Source: Anaerolineae bacterium
Lineage (GTDB): Bacteria; Chloroflexota; Anaerolineae; Promineifilales; Promineifilaceae
Length of the DNA stretch: 8,045 bases
Direction: 5' to 3'
NCBI GenBank assembly: GCA_028277515.1
Contig: JANQGC010000299.1
Coordinates: 1-8,045, forward strand
A program made the translations under genes and the position numbers. The notes beneath the pieces were generated by a model, which was given only the letters and a program-made list of their open reading frames with translations, was not told the DNA's origin and did not search any database. Position 1 is the first letter of the stretch; each line of letters begins with the position of its first letter. Positions 6,440 through 8,045 of the stretch are shown piece after piece.

Positions 6440-6506
6440 ATGACGGTCGGGGTTCGTTAATAAAAAATATTGGTTTTTGGGTCGTCATTCCTGTGCCGGC
6501 AGGAAT
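6440..6506. repeat. Short palindromic repeat (dRS3-like) with adjoining foldable segment
   Basis: ATTCCTG (6487-6493) and CAGGAAT (6500-6506) form a perfect 7-base inverted repeat around TGCCGG, and the flank GTC...CCA matches the widespread GTCATTCC...GGAATCCA repeat type (as in Neisseria dRS3 and similar elements). Just upstream, ATGACGGTC (6440-6448) can pair as RNA with GGTCGTCAT (6480-6488) over nine positions if two G-U pairs are allowed, enclosing A-rich and T-rich runs. It lies in the 177-base gap between the membrane protein and methyltransferase genes. Confidence 0.5.
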
Positions 6507-6560
6507 CCATTAAGTGCCTGGAGCTTTTCTGTATGAGCAAGTTCTTGCAATTTCTGATTT

Positions 6561-6566
6561 GGGGGA
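6561..6566 (+). promoter_or_regulatory. Ribosome binding site of the methyltransferase gene
   Basis: GGGGGA lies 7 bases before the ATG at 6574. It favours this start over the GTG at 6514, which lies at the edge of the palindromic repeat and would add 20 residues without family support. Confidence 0.45.
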
Positions 6567-6573
6567 AAATTTC

Positions 6574-7272
6574 ATGGGCAAGTTTCGTTATTACGGAAAA
6601 AGAATTGTAAATTGGGCGAGCCGCCCCCTGCCGTATGGCGTTCAAGATGCAGCGTTGAACCTCTACAGTGAGATGGAGACGTTCCTCGTGCATCAAAATG
6701 GCAAATGGCGGGCGCGGAAATTCAGGCAGGCCAAGGATCTAAAGCTGCATCTGGGTTGCGGGGCAAACTATAAACAAGGATGGGTCAATATTGATATCGG
6801 CAACAAGGTCGATCTCAATTTAGATTTGCGCCGTCCGCTGCCGCTGCCCAGCCAATGCTGCCAGGTGATCTATAGCGAACATTTTCTGGAGCATATTGGC
6901 TATCCTCAACCGGCCCAGCTTTTTCTCAGCGAATGTTACCGCGTCTTAATGGCGGGTGGTTTGTTGAGCATTTCTGTGCCGGATACGGAATTGATCTTGA
7001 ACTCTTACGTGCACGGCGGGACGGATGCGTATTATGCTGCCCAGGAAAAGTGGAACCCGGCCTGGTGCCAGACCCGGATGGATCATGTTAACTTCAGCTT
7101 CCGGCAAAATGGCAACCATCACTACGCCTACGATTATGAAACCCTGGCTTTTATTCTGGATAAAGCCGGTTTTTCGGAAATTAAGCGGCGCTCGTATGAT
7201 CCCGGCCTGGACCGTGAGGACCGAATAGTGGGTTCGTTATATGTGGAGTGTTGTAAAGCGGCCGAAAACTAA
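6574..7272 (+). CDS. Class I SAM-dependent methyltransferase (COG4627-like)
   Basis: The soluble 232-residue protein has the Rossmann-type SAM-binding core. Motif I is KLHLGCGANYKQGWVNIDI (57-75), where GCG contacts SAM and the acidic D74 would bind the ribose. DLRRPLPLPS (84-93) is the motif II region, IYSEHFLEH (99-107) is the characteristic block of the COG4627-type family, and FLSECYRVLMAGGLLSISVPD (117-137) is the helix and strand with the usual R-V-L-x-x-G-G pattern. A histidine- and tyrosine-rich stretch (HVNFSFRQNGNHHYAYDYETL, 171-191) probably shapes the acceptor site. Such proteins are often encoded among glycan biosynthesis genes and are presumed to methylate sugars or lipid-linked intermediates, but the substrate here is unknown. 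It follows the GT-C-like membrane gene on the same strand after 177 bases, so co-expression is possible but not certain. Confidence 0.83.
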   Translation: MGKFRYYGKRIVNWASRPLPYGVQDAALNLYSEMETFLVHQNGKWRARKFRQAKDLKLHLGCGANYKQGWVNIDIGNKVDLNLDLRRPLPLPSQCCQVIYSEHFLEHIGYPQPAQLFLSECYRVLMAGGLLSISVPDTELILNSYVHGGTDAYYAAQEKWNPAWCQTRMDHVNFSFRQNGNHHYAYDYETLAFILDKAGFSEIKRRSYDPGLDREDRIVGSLYVECCKAAEN

Positions 7273-7345
7273 GCATATTCTGTTTAAGGTGCGGTGTGCC
7301 TAAAAAGATGGAATTAACAAAATATGAACCCCAATTGATTCTTGC

Positions 7346-7375
7346 CGCAATATAATGACGAAATTGCGACATTAT
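7346..7375. repeat. Overlapping inverted repeats between convergent genes
   Basis: ATAATGACG (7352-7360) and CGACATTAT (7367-7375) form an 8-of-9 stem with a 6-base loop, AAATTG. A second, mutually exclusive pairing joins CGCAAT (7346-7351) with ATTGCG (7363-7368). The site is in the 116-base gap between the methyltransferase and transporter genes, which face each other. It could act as a bidirectional stop or simply stabilise RNA ends; there is no T run on either side. Confidence 0.35.
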
Positions 7376-7388
7376 CAGCCTCCTTTGC

Positions 7389-8045
7389 TTATTCCTGGCC
7401 CTTTGGTTGGGGAACGTCATCCTTCTCACTGAAAACACCCACCCAGACCCCGGCCAAGACCAGCGATCCTCCCAGGATGAAAGCGGGGCTGATGCCTTCC
7501 CCGGCTAACCAGGCTCCCATGATTGCCGCTGATATGGGAAAAAGTAAAAATGAGTAAGAAGTGGCCGAAGCCGTCCACCGCCGCAGCACAAAAAGATAAA
7601 GGTAGAAAAGCAGCACCGTCCCCACCAAAACCAGGTAGAGAAAAGCTATTTGAGTTGTTCTATTGTTAGGAGCAAGCCAAACCTCACCGGCCAATAGTGA
7701 GATCACGAACAACAATAACGCACCTACGCCGGTGCCTATGGCATTTGTGACCAGGGGATTAACCGGTGGGAAAACCTTGAAGACGACATTGGCCTCCGCT
7801 ATGCAAAAGGCAGAGGCAACGACCGCCAGGAGAGATAGTAAAGGGACTGCCGCAGCCAGGGCATCACCAGCGGCAATAGCGATACCGCCGATTGAAATAA
7901 GGGCGCCCAGCAAACCACGCCAACGAAACGGCTCAAGGCCATGAGCCAGGGCAAAGAAAAAAGTGAGCAGGGGCACAAAGGCCAGGACCATCATTGTTAA
8001 CCCGGCGGGTACTGTGAGCAGCGCCCAATACAAGAGTGCATAGGA
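7389..8045 (-). CDS. EamA/DMT-superfamily transporter (5' partial)
   Basis: The frame is open to the right edge of the window. The 218 residues present are the C-terminal part of a 10-helix drug/metabolite transporter, normally about 300 residues, so some 80-90 N-terminal residues are missing. Seen first is the end of the first EamA repeat (LTVPAGLTMMVLAFVPLLTFFFA, then RWRGLLGALISIGGIAI), followed by a complete second repeat with PPVNPLVTNAIGTGVGALLLF, a TASATSYSFLLFPISAAIMGAWLAGEGI segment and the closing ILGGSLVLAGVWVGV helix. The tail is short and charged. DMT proteins export or exchange small metabolites such as amino acids; the substrate cannot be inferred. A TTG near the edge could be mistaken for the start, but in-frame codons encoding SYAL continue before it and fit the family. 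Confidence 0.88.
   Translation of the reverse strand, partial: SYALLYWALLTVPAGLTMMVLAFVPLLTFFFALAHGLEPFRWRGLLGALISIGGIAIAAGDALAAAVPLLSLLAVVASAFCIAEANVVFKVFPPVNPLVTNAIGTGVGALLLFVISLLAGEVWLAPNNRTTQIAFLYLVLVGTVLLFYLYLFVLRRWTASATSYSFLLFPISAAIMGAWLAGEGISPAFILGGSLVLAGVWVGVFSEKDDVPQPKGQE

Noticed and set aside
6514..6573. GTG start for the methyltransferase
   Set aside because: It lies at the edge of the palindromic repeat. The ATG at 6574 has a purine-rich ribosome binding site and a more natural N-terminus.

Overview
The window carries about seven genes typical of an accessory or lightly organised stretch of a free-living bacterial chromosome, plus one decayed gene fragment. The best guess for the host is a member of the Chloroflexota (Anaerolineae-like). 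The main reason is the first gene, whose twin beta-sandwich-type domains end in a TAMYVDDV/TAMFVDDV motif followed closely by a cysteine, a style I associate with secreted proteins of that phylum. Moderate GC, mixed strands and short gene clusters fit but do not prove it. No rRNA, tRNA, CRISPR array, transposase or phage gene is visible.

Layout: (1) Bases 1-1835, plus strand: the 3' part of a large, probably exported protein with pentapeptide repeats followed by two copies of a roughly 180-residue domain joined by an eight-proline linker. (2) Bases 1847-1931: an imperfect long palindrome of REP type, between two convergent genes. (3) Bases 1941-3370, minus strand: a two-gene unit, with a membrane-bound PEMT/ICMT-like methyltransferase first and a DinB-fold protein with a TPR-like tail second. 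(4) Bases 3371-3566: a compact divergent promoter region. (5) Bases 3567-4148, plus strand: tag, DNA-3-methyladenine glycosylase I, and behind it a remnant of a YbaK-type aminoacyl-tRNA deacylase gene. (6) Bases 4381-7272, plus strand: a large polytopic membrane protein of GT-C-like architecture, then, after a second small palindromic repeat, a soluble SAM-dependent methyltransferase of the kind often found in polysaccharide clusters. (7) Bases 7389-8045, minus strand: the 3' part of an EamA/DMT-family transporter running off the right edge.

Functionally the genes form small unrelated modules. The middle contains damage or detoxification functions (tag; possibly the DinB-fold protein) and lipid methylation. 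The right half looks like envelope glycan work (membrane GT-C-like protein plus methyltransferase). The left gene is likely a surface or secreted adhesive or carbohydrate-binding protein.

The most striking non-coding signal is in the divergent region. Both the PEMT-like gene and tag have a good -10 hexamer (TATAAT and TATACT) exactly 7 bases before an ATG, and neither has a convincing Shine-Dalgarno sequence, which suggests leaderless transcripts in both directions. The other three complete genes have a recognisable ribosome binding site. I did not find a convincing new multi-gene system.
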